Source: Apteryx mantelli (lineage: Eukaryota > Chordata > Aves > Apterygiformes > Apterygidae). Taken from it: DNA of 64,000 bases. Positions 45,462 through 60,269 of the stretch are shown piece after piece. The stretch is from assembly GCF_036417845.1 (NCBI RefSeq), contig NC_089979.1, forward strand, positions 114,671,415 to 114,735,414, in the 5' to 3' direction. The notes beneath the pieces were generated by a model. The model did no database searches. It was not told the origin of the DNA and worked only from the letters and a program-made list of their open reading frames with translations. Position numbers and translations under genes: made by a program. Positions within the stretch are counted from its first letter, which is position 1, and each line of letters opens with the position of its first letter.

Positions 45462-48400
45462 AGCTCTGCAGTACTTAAATGGCTTAGAATTAAACACTGA
45501 ATTTGGCTGATGTAAACATTAGATTTTGCTCTAGGCAATACATCATCTGAAAAGTGCATGTTGCAAAGGGCACTTCTTGTGCCTGCTCATGCCCTGTTTT
45601 GATATGAAGAACCCTAGTTTTCAGGAAATCAGATGATACTGCCTCCACAAGAAAATAAATCTTCAAATACCTAGATGATTTCACATAAATAAGAATTTCA
45701 AGGATGATCTGGAAGGAAATTTTAATCCCTGTCCTTCAGTTGCTTGACTTCTGTAAGATATACGTAGCTATATTTGTCTTTCTTAGGTAAGATCCCATGA
45801 TGACTTTCACTAAAGCCTGTGAGGAAATCCTATTTTATTTATTGCATCTGTTTTCTTCTGCAGATCCATTAAGCTATCTGGAGTTGCAGGAGATGCAGTT
45901 AGGTTCAGAATTCAAGCCAGTGGCTTTAATATTGATACTTTTATCAAAAAATGGTCAAGTAAGTAGGCAGCTTTCAGATGACTCCAGAAATGTTTGGAAC
46001 AGGTACACTGACTTAGGTAAGCTTTAGAAGTTATATAAAACCTGCTCACACAGTGACCTACCCTCCCTTCATGAAGCATGTCCAAAAAAATAAACTATAT
46101 GATCTCTTTAGCTCTTTCCTGGACCTTGTCCTATAAATATCAGTATTTGGCACAAATTCCTCTGATACTGTTTCAGAGAAAATTCTCCTGGCTCTTCCTG
46201 AAACAGTGAAACTGGAATTTGACATTATCATTTACAAAGATATTAAATGAAAGACAAGTGCTTATCACTAGGAATGAGATATGATGCATATCTGAAAAAT
46301 ATGCCTGTAGACTCTCCCTATATAAAAATAAGAGAGGGCCAACTTCTCATTCAAATTCTCCGAGATTCATATTATAGCCCACCAAGGGCTGGGTTCTACA
46401 AAGCCATCTGTCAAGACTTTTAAACTTTAAAAAATGGAAATCCACAGACTGATTTTGCCAGCCAGATCAAGTTTCTGTTGGAGTGCTTATTCCTCCCTGT
46501 GCTATTCTCTGACCTACGCTGCTCCCCCATGGTGTCCCTTGCATCAGAAACCCACTGGGTTCCCCACTGCTGCAGAATCACAGGCAGGTCCCAAACAGAA
46601 CTGTCGTCAGGGAAATGAGGACAGCTTCTGAGAACCTTCCCCAGGAATGAGGTTAATAGGTATGTCCAGTTCGCCACTCCTCTTCTTTGTCCTCACAATC
46701 CAGTCTCCAAAAACAGTTAGTTATATAGAGTTTAGCTGGAAGGAATTAAATGCATAGACACCACAGAGCATAGGCCAGAAAAGTTGTGCCACCTTGGGGA
46801 ATTTCTGCCCCCTGTCCATCTCAGCTTCCTGTGGGCAGTGGGCAGCATGTGAGTGATTCCAGGGATAAAATTACTGCCCTGCTGAAGTCCGTAGTAAATT
46901 TCTTATCTGTAATGGAGACAGGATTTCATGCAACTTTCTTATCCAGCTGTATGGATGGTGACTGTAGAGATACCAGCAATGCTCTACAGGAAAGACTACA
47001 AACCAATGCTACACCTTTAGCATTGATTTCACAATTGGAAGAAAAGGAATGTAAATTTGTTATTAATCACTTAAAGAGGAAAATCACTTTGCCTAAAACA
47101 ATCTGTACTATTTTGACAATAACTCAGTAATTTATTTAAGGAGTTGCTGTACTGCTGTCATAATTATATCACTTTCAGTACAGAACATCTGTCGCTGGTG
47201 GATGGTCTAGGAATGCCAAATATAATCTAGAGTTTATTTTCCAATATAATTCACATGTTATATCCCATGTGAAGTGCTCTTCACCTTTATGAGCTTTCTT
47301 GGCTCAGCAAACTGGTGCTGTTTTGTGTTGTTTTTTTAAGAAGGGTGGAGAAAACATGCCTGAATATGCTTTTCAAAGAGAATGATAAGATTATCCTCCA
47401 AAGTGTTATGAGTGCATTTGGATGTTTTCTGGATTACCCTTTTATCCATAGATAGTCAACAGCCTCAGGTCTTTTATCCAACAAAAGCATCCCAAAGACT
47501 AACAGAACTGACTTAGATGCATTTGTCTGATTTTTTTTTTCTGTTTTTGGAGTCCTGAGAGAAGCTAGACATCTAAAACATTTTAAATTTGGCTGTTTGA
47601 TTTGCAGTATTACTTTATATGGCTTGACGGTCTGTCAAAGATACAAATTCAGTTCCACTGGTTTCTGTGGTACTCTTCTAGGTATAAACTGACAAACAAG
47701 CGTAGACCAAGTGGATAACAGTGCAGAATTAAGGAGTGCTTTTCTAATGAGAATGCTTCTTTACAAGTTCAAGGATAATTGTGTAATAGTAGTACAGTCT
47801 ACAAAATGCAATAGGAAGAAACTGAAAAAGTTTGGCCTGGGAACTTGATTATGCACTGTATCCTCTTTATGTATGTGTGTGTATTACACGGAAACAGAAA
47901 TACCAGTGAAAATTATTGTGAAAACTCGGGGAACTTTCCAAAACTGGTGGTTAATGTAAGTTGTACTAAGTTACCTGTAGACAGAAAAGCAATAGTGAGA
48001 TCAATGTAACACGTACAGCTCATTAGCTGGGAGGCATTTGTGGCTGCAGTTCTTATGCTGATCATCTGCAGAAGGATGACATTCACTCGTTGCAAGATTA
48101 TTTTTATTTTTGGTGAGTTCTTACTATCACTATTCCTAACTGAGCCTTTTCTGCTGCAGATGTGGGTTTTTTTCAGTAACCACATACTTGCTGGCCAGAG
48201 GATTTATAATTACTCTGTGACAAACTGTCCTTGAATATAGTCTCTAGTTTATAAAATGACAACTTATTTTCATTTATTTTACCTTTTTAAAAGAAAACTA
48301 AGCAGTGATTTAAGTAAACTCTCAAGTAACTTTTTATAATAGTTTAAGGACAAAAAATACAATTTGCTGTATTTTACCTTTAGCACATTTAAACAGTCTT

Positions 48401-48763
48401 TTCTTTTTTTATTGTACCTTCAGAAACAGGAGGAAAGATTTTGTTTAAAAATAAGGAAGGTAAAAACTGGATGTAACCTCTTTAACAGAATGTACCACAG
48501 TTCTGCTGTTTGCTGTGTTGACTTTGTTGTTTATAATGCATTGCGTGAGCACATTCACCATGTACTGAAGTGTGTGTTTGCGTGTACGGGGTGGGGACAG
48601 GGGGGAAATCTTTTTATGGAAAAAAGTTATGAACATAAACTATGAAGCAACATCTAATGAAAAGTTTCTTTTTAAGTGCAATATATTTATTTCTGCTAGA
48701 AAAATAATATCAACATTATGTAATATTTGAAGCATTAAATGTTATTTGTAAACAGCTTAAAAT

Positions 48764-48778
48764 TATATATATATATAT
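48764..48778 (+). repeat. AT dinucleotide microsatellite
   Basis: About seven AT units in AT-rich DNA downstream of TBX20. Confidence 0.85.
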
Positions 48779-49164
48779 CACAAAACCTGTACAGAAGTAC
48801 AAATGTGTGGATATTCAGTTTCTTTCATTAAAATATTGGGTGTTTTGATATATTATTCTTATTTAGCCAAAGATTTCTCCTTCTGTTGTTCTTTCTCTAG
48901 CCAAGTCACTGTGTGCAATGATACCAGTGATGGATTTCTCTGAGAACACACAAAATTCAGAAGAGCTGCTCATCTGCAAAAGGTGGCCTAAATCTTGGAT
49001 CCGTATGGAATGATGGTTATATTGTAGTTAAATATAATTGTAGCTTGTGCATTGTTACGCAAATGATTTTTCAAGGTGCTTTGCAGCCATATTCTTATTC
49101 AGACAGTCCTCAAAATTGCTTTTTTTTCACAGGAGTACAAATAAGAGGCTGAAATTTGGGGTTC

Positions 49165-49605
49165 CCAGGATCACCGAGATAATGATCAGAGACCTAGGAA
49201 AAACAGCCCAAGAAAAGAGGGGAAAGGAATTGGGTCTGTTTAGTCTGGAGAAGTGAAGATTATGGGAAAACACAAAAAGGTTTTCAAATCTATGAAGAAT
49301 GTAAAGATGGAAGGAATAAATTATTCTACATATCTACTGCGGGCTTTTAATAGGCTTAGATTTTGTTTGTATTTTAATAGGCTTATGTTAAAGCGAAGGA
49401 GATTTATGTGAGATATCTAAGATACTCAAAGAGGGGTAGTGAAGCAAAACTCAGGATTGCATAGGGAAGTTAAGGAGCAATTTCCATCACTGGAAGTCTT
49501 TAAGAACAGGTTGAACATGCATTTGTTAAGAATGATGTGAATAGAGCTAATATTGCCTTGAGACAAACAAATGATCTCTCGAGGTGCTTTTCAACTTTCT
49601 GTAAG
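49165..49605 (+). mobile_element. CR1 LINE 3' fragment, + orientation, degraded
   Basis: The segment carries the ordered landmarks of a sauropsid CR1 3' end. They are ATGATCAGAGACCTAGG, then TTGGGTCTGTTTAGTCTGGAG followed by AAG, then an AGATGGAAGGAATAAATTATTC block, then ATCACTGGAAGTCTTTAAGAA with CAGGTTGAACATGCATTTGT, and GATCTCTCGAGGTGCTTTTC at the tail. Substitutions and small indels are frequent and no reverse-transcriptase frame is open, so this is an old 5'-truncated copy. CR1 tails of this type point to a bird or other sauropsid genome. Confidence 0.85.
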
Positions 49606-52600
49606 AGCCATTCCTTAAAGCAGCTTCTGACAAAATCCTCAGGTTCCTCTAAGGGTTATCTTTACACTCCTGTAGTTCAGTTTATCCTCAAATTGAGATC
49701 AGCTGTTGGGTCTTTTGCAACTAGTTCACAGTAGTGGTTGGCTTATAGAGAAACTTGATGTGATAAAAGAGCACAAGGTTCCATTGGACAGCTGTAGCAT
49801 TGCTTTAATTTGGTTTCTGTCTGTGAATATAAACAAGGAGAGAACAGCCTGAGGTAATTCAAATACACTTTTAACTATGCTGAGTTACAACCATGCATTA
49901 CTGTATCCCTTTACATTTGGAATATTTGAAAATGAAGACAGCTCAGTGAGTTAGTAACTGTATATGGTGTCCTTTGTCTCTGTTATATTTTCATGTCTGC
50001 TTGGTAGCAAAAAACTTCTATTTATTATCTCATGAATATTCAGTGCTCTGAAAGTCTTTGCATAACCTCAGGCTGGGGAGCTTTCTTGAATGCAGGATAA
50101 ACTAAGTGTGTTCTTTGGCACTTTCCTGAATCAGGAATACTGGCTGTATACTTGTTCAAGTTATAGTTATGCCAATAGCCTCATTAAAATCAGCAGGCTT
50201 GCTCACTTAAAGTTAAATCATTGCTTAAGTATTTCACTGACTCTGCAATTGAACCCTCTGTGCTTTGTGGAATCAAGACTTCTGGGAACAAGTTGTTCAT
50301 GCAACACACACCTTTATTGATAATAGTGAATGAAGATTCCAATTATAGAGAAACCAGGAGATTAAATAAAACAAAGTTCCTGAATTGCCTCCCAGTAGAA
50401 TTACTCTGAAAACTGATGAACAGTCATGGTGACTGTAGGTTAGGTCTTGCGTGTCACATCTAGTGAACAGATTTGTATCCAATTTACCTATCTTGGAGTG
50501 CAGAAAATGAGAGTAATTTTTCTAAACTTCCTGTGTAGAAACATTATATAATGAACACACTGATTTAATGGCATGCTAGCCACTGAGAAATAAATGATAT
50601 TTTGAATCACAAGTAAAAAGACAATTACATAAAAACATTTAGATTATACAGCTTCTGTTCAATATTTGTATTTAGCAATAATCAGTAATAACAATTCTAT
50701 TTAAGAAAAAGGATTTAAATTGTCAGTAGTCTGATGTCAAATATCCTTATTAAAGCCAGTTATTGATAAGCAGTGTTGGTCAGCAAGGCTCTAGAGGGTA
50801 ATTCCTTTGAGGGAACTACCCTCCCTGATGATATCTGGAAGAACTAACACAATCCTGTGGGGATGCTTACCAGAAAAGTTTACCAGTGAGGTGGGTGGTT
50901 TTTTGTTGCTTTTTTTGTTTGTTTTTTTGAAGAGTAGGATGATAAATTTTTTAATGCAGAGTGTATTAGATGCCTGATCACTGCAGCACTTTTAGCTCTG
51001 CTAATTATTTTCAATCTATTTTCTTTTTAAAGAAATAATAGAGAATACAATTTTACAAGCAGATACAGCAAAACCTGGCATCTTTTAGGCCTTTTATGTT
51101 GGAAAACAGACTTAACACAGAGATTGCACTAACTTATTTCATCATCTGCTAGTGTTGAATTAAAATCAAGCAACCATGCTGGCTCTTTTTGATCTACTAG
51201 TTGACTCTGAATTGCTTTCACTCCGACTGTGAAGCCTGCCAGGGATGTGTGCTGTTATTTTGAGTGGCTCCAGGTTTTTGTGTCCTAGAGAATCTCCTAG
51301 TTCTGAGCCAAGGTTTGGCTGACTTCATGAGTATTTGCTTCAAATTTCTGTCACCCTCCTGTGTTTGGAGCAAGGTGATTAGCAGAAACAGTGGTGACAC
51401 AAATAAGTGTTTCAGATATGCAGAAGACACTCCACTAGCTCTTCATCTGTTTAAATTTAGTTGGCTACTGTAGAGGACTAGGTCAAAAAATAAGACTAAT
51501 TAAAGAAGGGCAAATACCTGCCACTGAATCCATAATTGATGACATTTAGGAAAAATGATCCCCAAAACAGGTGGAAGTAATAAAGTTCTTCGAGCATTTA
51601 CAACTTTTCTCTGTTTAGAGGCTTAACTTATGGTCAGGTATCCCTAGGGATTCATAGCAGGGATAAAGTATATATCATACATTTTGTGTCTTTCCCAGAA
51701 ACCTATAATCTTCTCTTTCAGAGGCAATCCATTCATATACTTTTTGTCACCTCAGACTAGAGTTATTGTTGTACTTTTTACATGGGCCTCTGTCTTAAGG
51801 CACCTTAAAATGTCGTGAAAGCAATAATATGAAATTGCGGAAGTTCATGAACTCTTCTAATTAAAGTCTGCACTAGCTTACAGTCAGCTTTTAGGGACAA
51901 TTTATATTATAGCTTTAACTATAAAATCCTAAACTGTTTGGGTCTTTGTCATCAGAATCCACTCTCTCTGTCTGTCTCCTTGAGTTATCACAGAGCTGGA
52001 ATGAGCTGTGATTCTTAAACTGATTGTCTGTGTTTAACAGGAGCTGCTGGAAGTGGCTGCGATCAGTGAGGGACCTTTCCATAAGGAGTCAGTCGTCCGC
52101 CACTTCTGTCAGTACCTGCATTTTTTTTTTACGTTTTTGAGACACAAAGTCTATTGATCTTCACTGATGTTCTCTAGTGTAAAAACTGAGTGTGGGAGAG
52201 AGATGGTTTTTTTCATGTTTCTTTTGCTCCACATCTTAGTCATGGTTGATGCATAGTCACTTTTAAGTCTATTATTATTGCTTTCCCTGCTCTTTCATAG
52301 ATCCCAAGGCAGCCAAAAGTGGAATTCATTTTTATCTAGATGCAAATCATTGGCTGTAAAATTTGCATTGATAATATCTGAACATGTACCGAGGGCTTTG
52401 GAACGGCAGGCTTCAATTACCTTCCGCTGAATGTCATAGCTTTTAGACTTGAGACACCAGTCATGCTACTTGGCTTCAATGATGTTACAGATAACTTAGT
52501 AGTACTCAGGAGATTTATCAGCCTGACTTTATTTAATCATTCCCGTTTTCTGTTAACATAGTCACCCCAAACAGTGCATTTCCAGAGGATGATTAGATTG

Positions 52601-55567
52601 TTTTAGATGGTTAAAGTCTTTGTCCTTCTTTGCTCTTTCATTTTACAATGCACCAGGAACATCACACATTTTTGTATGCGCATAAAAAAGTCAAATGCTT
52701 GTGCCCCCTTAATTTTCTTTACAAGGCTTTAAGCATTTTTCAGTTGTTTTTAAATGAATTATCATGTGCTGTATATCCTGCCTAGCACTTAAGACAACCT
52801 GGCATGGTTTCCAGTTCTTCTGGACAGACAACTTGTGTTTTCAGTCAGAGAAAATGTTTTCCATCCTAGATGCCTGCTAAGGGAAAAAGATTAATAAGTA
52901 ATATTGTAGGCTGAGATTTAAAAGCCATCTAGGTATATAGATGCACAGATCCCACTAATTTTAGTAAGAATCATGCTTCTAATTCCCCCGGTCCTGTTTT
53001 GAAAGTCTTATGACTTATTCAGAGACCAACCTAAAAGTCTTGCCATCCCTTCCTGAAACTGTAGTTTCTTTTAAAGTTTCTTTTGCCCCCTGCCATAATA
53101 TCATGTCTTTGTTCTCCTGTTCCTTCAACAGCCTTGGCCAAACTGTTAGGGGACACATGGATACTTCCTTTTTATTTGCTATCTCAATAATAAGATCACT
53201 CATCTAAGTTGCAGAGATTCACTTCTTCTGTTTGCAGGGACTGGGGCATGCTGGCTTTTGTGGCTCCTCTTCTTAGGATTTTGGTTCTCCTCTTGCTTTG
53301 CATAAGAAGAGTCTATATAGTTGTCTCAAAGCCAGACCTGCTATCTCAGCAAAACTGAATTTTGCTGTTCCAGCCAGAGCTCTTTTGCCACAAAGGAAGC
53401 TGGGAAAAGGTGGAATGTGGATTTGCATGGGGTAGACTAGGACTAGCATGCTCTTACTGCAGCCAAGAAGTAGTGCCTCCAACCCTCGCTCCTGAGCAGT
53501 AGCTGCTGCCCTGGCACATTCAAGTACCCTCCTCAGCAAATTTTGCTCTTCAGGGGTTTGGTACAGGGAGCAAAGTAGGTAGCAGAACTGAGGCTAGTCT
53601 GTCCCCCCTGTCCACACACATATAAACACACACACTCTTTGATGCCCAGAAACTGCCTTGTCAGCCTGTGTGCAGAGCTGACTTTACTCAAGGCTGTGGA
53701 TTGCCCTGGTAATCTAGGGACCTAGAAACTAAGATCTGCAATGTTCAAGTCTCTTTCATAGATCAGTCCCCTAACTGCATGTTAGGGCTGAACAAGGTCC
53801 TAGTCCTGCATCTAAAATCCTAGTGGAAAGCTGTGAGAAGTTTAGATGATACTTATTCTGAAGTTCAAATTCTAGCAAGACTTTGGTAAAGCCATTTTTT
53901 ACAAATAGAAATGTGTCCACAAATGGGATATCCAAAAATTGATGACTTAAATATTTTTAACAATTGTATTATTCTGGAAATCCACAATGCAGCTGTGATG
54001 AGATGGGCACTTTCACCAGAATGAACACCCTGGGAAAAACTAGAAAGACAAGAATAGCAACTGTCCAGATGTAGAAATGTACAGTAGAAATAAATTGGAA
54101 GCTGAGAATAAGATCTAAGCGGGTATTTAGAGTCATTGTAAATAGAAATACCAAATTAAGCAAATAACATGTCATTTTGAGATGAATTGCTCTATGTGCC
54201 AAATGTAAAACTTTGCACTGAATATGCCCTGTGTGATAACAGGAGACCAGGGGAGACATTTTAAAACATAAAATTGCATAAGAAATTGCAAACAACAAAC
54301 AGAATTCTTAAATAAAAAAAACCCACACATGCTGCATGAGCATAAACAAAACTGCAGCATGGTTAAAGACTACTGTAGCGTAGAACGAAGGGTTCTGTTA
54401 TTATATAACCTGAAGAAAAAACAGGGCATACATCAAAATTTATGCTATACCAGATTCTGATTCAAGCAAACATTAAAAATCAGCAATGAACTGTGTCCAA
54501 GTGCAAGAAAAATGAGTGCTTATCCTAACTGTTGTGTTACAATGCTGATTTCCTATTTACCTCCTTGGTTCTGGAGTATGCCCACATAAAATAACTTGCA
54601 TGGCTGGGGCTAAACCAATGATTCAAACACACAAATACAACAAATGGGACCAAAATAATGGATTTCTGCTTTATCTGTGAATAATGACAAAGGCCGAGCA
54701 TGCATCCAGATGGAGAAATTATTCAGAGAAGACAAAAAGGACTCCAGAAAAAGAAACGGAGAACTATACTTCATCTTTATTTAAATAATGAAAGTTATAA
54801 GAATTAATAAGTAGACCAAGCTGTTGGAAAGAAATTGAGGAAAGAAACAGAACTCTGCAAAATATCCCCTACCACTGCATATGACATAAATAATCTTAAA
54901 ATGAATAATGACTTCATTTTTATTTTGCTCTACACTTCACCAATGGTAAATTAACAAATGCCTGAAAATAGATTTTTTCATGTGAAGTTGCTTTGAGAAG
55001 AAGCACTTAAAAGAAGCATCTTAAGCTAGTGAGGAAATCATAGTTTTAAAAAAAAAAAAGCGAGCCTTTACAAAAATGTTACATAAGAGTGTGCACTCTT
55101 TGGTAAAGAAAGCAAAGATTCTTAAACATGATAAAGCGTAGGCACAAACCTGGTTTGGTAAGAGATATGTATTTCTAAAATGGTAAGGATTATAGCAGGG
55201 AGATTGTTCATAAAATGTAAATGTGGTTTCAGCTATTTTTATTGGATTTCCTTATTTATATCTGCAAGAGGTTATAAGCTGGTTGTTTTAGTATGCTCCA
55301 CCCAACATCACATGAACGAAATATCTGGATGGAGAGCTGTAAGATAAAAAACTCATTTTAAATTTGAATACAGGATGGCTGCAATCCCCATAATCTAGTT
55401 TTAAAACTAAAACATTTCATTTCAGCATTAGGGCTTCCCTCCCCCGCAAAAGCCCCTGTGATTTTTCTTTTGTATTTTAATTGTGTTTTGTGATGTTTCA
55501 CTTTTTTTTTCTCTTAAAAATATATCCATGAGAATCAAAATTTCATAAGAACCCCAGCTTCCTTTAT

Positions 55568-55584
55568 GGGGGTGGGAGGGAGGG
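55568..55584 (+). other. canonical G-quadruplex motif with single-base loops
   Basis: Runs of five, three, three and three G are separated by T, A and A. Single-base loops make this one of the most stable G4 patterns. It stands alone in AT-rich intergenic DNA. Confidence 0.65.
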
Positions 55585-56223
55585 AGGAGGCCCCTTAAAG
55601 TTGCAAACAGATAGAGGTGAGGTAAACCTGCTTCAAAACTCAGCACCCAAATGATAGTAAGATTAAAAATATAGTCCCAAATCATTATATTAACATCTAA
55701 AACACCTTTATGATCCTAGTTAGGTCATGACTCGTTTTTTTGTTTTGTTTTTTAATACTGGTATTGGCAATAGCAAAATAACTTTTGCTGATGTTGCTAT
55801 GCCAGCAAATACATTTATTTCTAATATAATTTATCCCAATTGCATAACCAAGATGAGCTATAATGGCAAAGAGACTTTTCTCTGTGTTGCTCTTTACACA
55901 GCTGTATTTAGGAATCTAAAATAATGGGCTTGGGGGTACTTTTTGGTTGAATGCTGAACTGAAAAATTAGGGTAAACTTGATTCAGATTGAATTGAAAAT
56001 GGAAAAATAGAGTTTGGAGGGGCAGAAATGGCTAATTTAAAGGGAGAACAAGAAACACATTGCAGGCAAATCTGAAATGTTGCATTCACTGAAAATATTT
56101 GATTCTGTCCTCAGGTTATTTACCATTCTTCCTTAAGTAATTTATTTACACTGGTTCAGAATGAAATAGTAAAACACTTTATCACCTATCAAAATAACAT
56201 TTTTTTTTATATGTGAAGTAGGG

Positions 56224-56243
56224 TTTTTTTTTTTTTTTTTTTT
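56224..56243 (+). repeat. poly-T tract
   Basis: A run of about twenty T in AT-rich intergenic DNA, with no retroposon body recognised beside it. Confidence 0.85.
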
Positions 56244-59200
56244 CCTTCCAGCTGAAAATCACTTGGTCTGAATTAGAAACTCATTTCAATTTCCAGGAAA
56301 CAGGTTTTTCATCTGACAAGTTCACTCATCACTGAACTTTTTGGCCATGTCTGGTCCTAAGTCACGTTCCTTCATTTGAGTATCTAATCCCTACTCTACA
56401 CTTTTATATGTTGTCACTCCATTACACTCTTATCATTAGATGGCAAAACAAACAAAGAAACAAAGAATTGCAGTGCTGGCTACTGTAAAGACTGGGACTA
56501 TATATTATTTCACACCTCCTTCTGTAGCTTGGGATGCTGTGATAGTTTTAGACCCTTTTTTGTATGCACTAGGTAACTGCTTTGAGGGCTGCCGCTGGCC
56601 GCCCAGCCTCGCACTGCAGAGCGCTGATTGTGTTGGAGGACAGAGATGCCCTATATTGCTGGGCTGCTGCAGTCCTTCCCCTTTCTCCTAGTTTCTGTAT
56701 AGAGGTAGGCACCCAGCTCTCTTCTGAACACATGCTAAGGGTCAACAGCTTACACCTCTTCATGCCACAAACCCATTTCACTGCCATGCTGCAGCAATAA
56801 GCACTGCCTGGGTCTCCGGTTCACAACTGACCTTGCTCCCATGCTGATGTCCGTGTGTGCATGCATATAATCCCTGGCACAGGTGTCCCTTGCAGTACAG
56901 CCTTGCCATCAAACTTTAAACCTCATGAAAATGTTCCCTGCTCAGGAGCCACTACCAGGGAACCTTTTCCCAGAAAGTAACTCCCTACTGTGGCCACTGC
57001 AGGGGAGGATGGAGCGTGCCTCAGTAAATGGAGGACTGGCAGTAGAAGGGCAGTCCACCTTCACAATTGCTTGGGGCCACCAGTGGGTTTCTTTACTTCC
57101 TCTTCCTTGCCCTAACAATCGGCCTAACCTGAAGCTACTTTGGCACAGGAACAATTCCCATCTTTGTTTCTAATCAAAAACTAAAAGTTTTTTGGAAATC
57201 ATCTGATTGTTCCCCTCCTACACTTGGATAGAGCTGTAAGAAAAATGCCACCTGAAACAGAAAATACATGTTTTTCAGGTACCATATTATAGTCAGGTAT
57301 TTCACAGACTTTCTGTGCCCTCTGCTGGCTGCACGGTGGCAGTTCCCTGGGCCACGACAGCCTTTTCACTGGCAGCAGATGTATGCGCAGTACATGTCCT
57401 GCTGCCTCAGTGTGTTGTCGGTTAGGGGAAACACGGGAAGGTGCAAGCACATGGTGGCAATGTAGGGTGGAGGGAAAGAGGAAAAAGGGAAAGGAGAAAA
57501 AGAATTTGGTCTATCCAGATCTTTATCCTATCTTTTCCCTGTGCACCCATTAATGGTATTCCCAAAACTCCCTTGTTCCTCTCCTGGCTCCCAGCCTCTG
57601 CCCTCAACAGTAATTGTTTCACTTCTTTCCCCAGAAACCTACTCTGTCACTGCTGCAAATTTTCATTTTGTGGCTTCAAGCATTTTTCAGGCACCAAATC
57701 CATTTTTTTCCTATGCAATATAAAACCTGCATTCAGCCCTGAGTGTATCCTCGCAGATTTTCTACCAGATCCTCAGGTGCAAAATCCACAAGGTGAGTGA
57801 AAGGATGCTGACTTGTACCTGCTAACTCTTTTTGTTTCTGAAGTTGAGTGAGCTTTTCTTTTTTTTCCTTTTTTTCTTTTTTTTTAAACTTACAACTGGA
57901 TTCGTGCCAACCAGTAAGTTGTAATGTCTTTTGTAATGTCTTTTTGGATTATGGATGTAAGATCATTTTTTTATTCTTACATATTTTCAGCAAATAATAG
58001 TGTTGTCCGTAACAAATGCTATCTGAAAAAGAGAAAAGCATTAGCTCATATCCACATGCATTACTTTTAATTTCTTCCCAGTAGGCAAACCAAATGTACC
58101 AGTCCATATCTTAAAAAAGGAGTTATCTTTAAATACTTTTGGAGCACGTACTCCACATCATACCAGGCAGAAAATACAGAGCTTTATTTTCGTTTACACA
58201 AAAGCCAATTTATAATGCTCAGGAAGCATTACAAAGCTTAAAGCAGATGTGTGCACCCACTTAAAGCTTTCTTTATGCACTGGAATTGTGTAACTGGATA
58301 GTCTTTCAGGACTTGCTGTTGCTGAACTGGGTAAGTGTGCCACACCTAACACCTCACTCAGGGAAAAGCTATGCAGATGGAATGTTTGCATTAAGATGAA
58401 TGTATTTCCTTTTGTGGGAATACATTTCATACATTTTCAGATCTTCACTTTGAGCAGGATGAAAATGAGCTATAAAGAAACACTGTGATTTAGTCTTTTG
58501 CATCGGTCTCAAAATTTTGTCTTCCCATCCTTTCACTATTTGCACAGATCTAAACTGTTGTTAATCCAGAAACCAACTGAATACAAAAACACCTCGCTAC
58601 TACTGTAAAGCATGACTGTCAAATTAAGTTGAAATTGGCTAAATAGTACAGTCATTAGACATGGCTAGACAAACTCATATATACACACACAGAGTCTTAA
58701 ATCTTATTTCTGTAGGTAACTGAGTAAAAATCAGGAGCTTAGACACTTATCTTCATTTTCAACTTTCATGATTTTGATTCTATATTCAAGTGGACACAAT
58801 GAGAGGAAAAAATTATGGTGTCTGCTGGAGGATAAGAGTGTCTCAGCTGGACTCTAGCTAAATGAGAATAAATCTCCTTTTAATGGAAATGTTGAAGTAT
58901 AGAACATGTGTCTGACTCTAGACATAACCTTGCCATCTTTGAGAAGTAAAGACACACGCTTGACAGGTCATGGAGTTTGAATTCCTCCTTGTCCTTCCAA
59001 GCCATATTTGGGGGGCTTTTCTGAAAAAGGAGGGCTAAACCCCAGAAGAGAAGATTCTGATTCCAAACACAGTTCTGAAAACATAGGGGCTGTAAGAGAA
59101 GGATAAGGCATCTCTGAAGAGTAAAGTAGTCAGAGAACAGAAATCTGACAGTGTTTACTGAGGTAAAGCTAACAACAGGAGGAATGTAAGAAAAACTTGA

Positions 59201-60269
59201 AGATGCAGTTGAAGTTTTCCTACTGCATAAACAAGCATCTGTTGGTGTGAGCTCTTTTACCTTCTTTAGGTTTCCTTTCTTTCAAGCATGAGGGGTGCAA
59301 CTTTTCTCCTTTTTCAGATGATAGTAGTGACAGACAATGAGGAAGAAGTACCAGAAAAACATGCTCTCCCGGAGACCTTTGGAATCTATTCCTTGAGAAG
59401 GAAGAGACTTTTAATGTTCAGGAGAGGAAGGCAGGAAAAATCCATCACATGAGACAGACCCATTTTTTGAATGTGGGAAATAGACTGGATATCATTTTAC
59501 CAAAAAGCAACATTTATTGTATCCTGGGGTAGAGAACACATAGAAGGAGGACTTCTCAATCTCTTGAATGAGATGAAAATTTTAGTTATGAGTGAGACTT
59601 TATGCAGAAATGTGAGCCCTCGCAGTTTCTGACCTACTGAGTGGCAGGCCAAGGGATCCGGGTTCTAGGACCAAGTTTCTTTGTAGTGTCTGGGCATCCC
59701 TTTTCCACTCTCCACTCTTCCTCTTCTTTAAAAATATACAAAATGCTGAAAATGGAAAATTCTTTGTTGGAATTAGGCCTTTTTTTCACATGCACATTTA
59801 AGGTTATTTATTTCCCAAGATAACTTTTCTTTTCCTCCCTCTTTCCTTCTTTGTCCTCTGACTTTTCATTTTCTTCCTCATTTATTTCCTGCCCCTTCCA
59901 GTCCTGTTCTACACATATGGTCCCTGTCCTCAACACTACTAATCAATTACTGTCACAACACCCTTCCTTCTCTGTTATCACCCTCATTTTAGACCATCCA
60001 CTGTATTTACAAAGAAGGTCTGTGGCAGATCCATTAGACATTCAGGTCTCAGACCCAACCTAATTTTTCATTGTAAACTCATTGTTTTGTCTTTCTTCGT
60101 CTGCTTTCCCACCCTAAAACAAAAGCCCAAGCAAATGTTCCTGCTCCTCTGCTTCTGGAGTTCATTTTCTTCTCTTGTTTTTTCAGGCATTAGCATAATT
60201 TGAAGTGGTTGTCATGTATTTCATCGCAGAGAATTGATCTTCCCTGAGCTGTAGAGAGCCTTCATGATG

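Larger units (their letters stand above)
43576..49160. other. downstream flank of TBX20, no gene seen
   Basis: AT-rich DNA that may include an extended TBX20 3' UTR up to about 44920. A short decaying tandem repeat (GAGTTC...ATGAGCCA) lies at 45391-45461 and an AT run at 48764-48778. No open frame above 130 codons or recognisable domain is present on either strand. Confidence 0.7.
49606..60265. other. downstream intergenic DNA between two CR1 fragments
   Basis: Mostly AT-rich single-copy DNA with no supported exon. Open frames are short and domain-free. Notable items are a G-quadruplex-type motif (55568-55584) and a T run (56224-56243). A repeat-free block at 52030-52660 looks like possible conserved non-coding sequence. 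Part of this interval may hold long-range TBX20 regulatory DNA; the window shows no next gene. Confidence 0.65.

Noticed and set aside
57750..57800. Exon-like segment flanked by TCCTCGCAG and AAG|GTGAGTG downstream of TBX20
   Set aside because: The inner words (ACCAGATCCTCAGGTGCAAA) resemble the end of old sauropsid repeats. The frame is short and unknown, and no partner exon is seen nearby.
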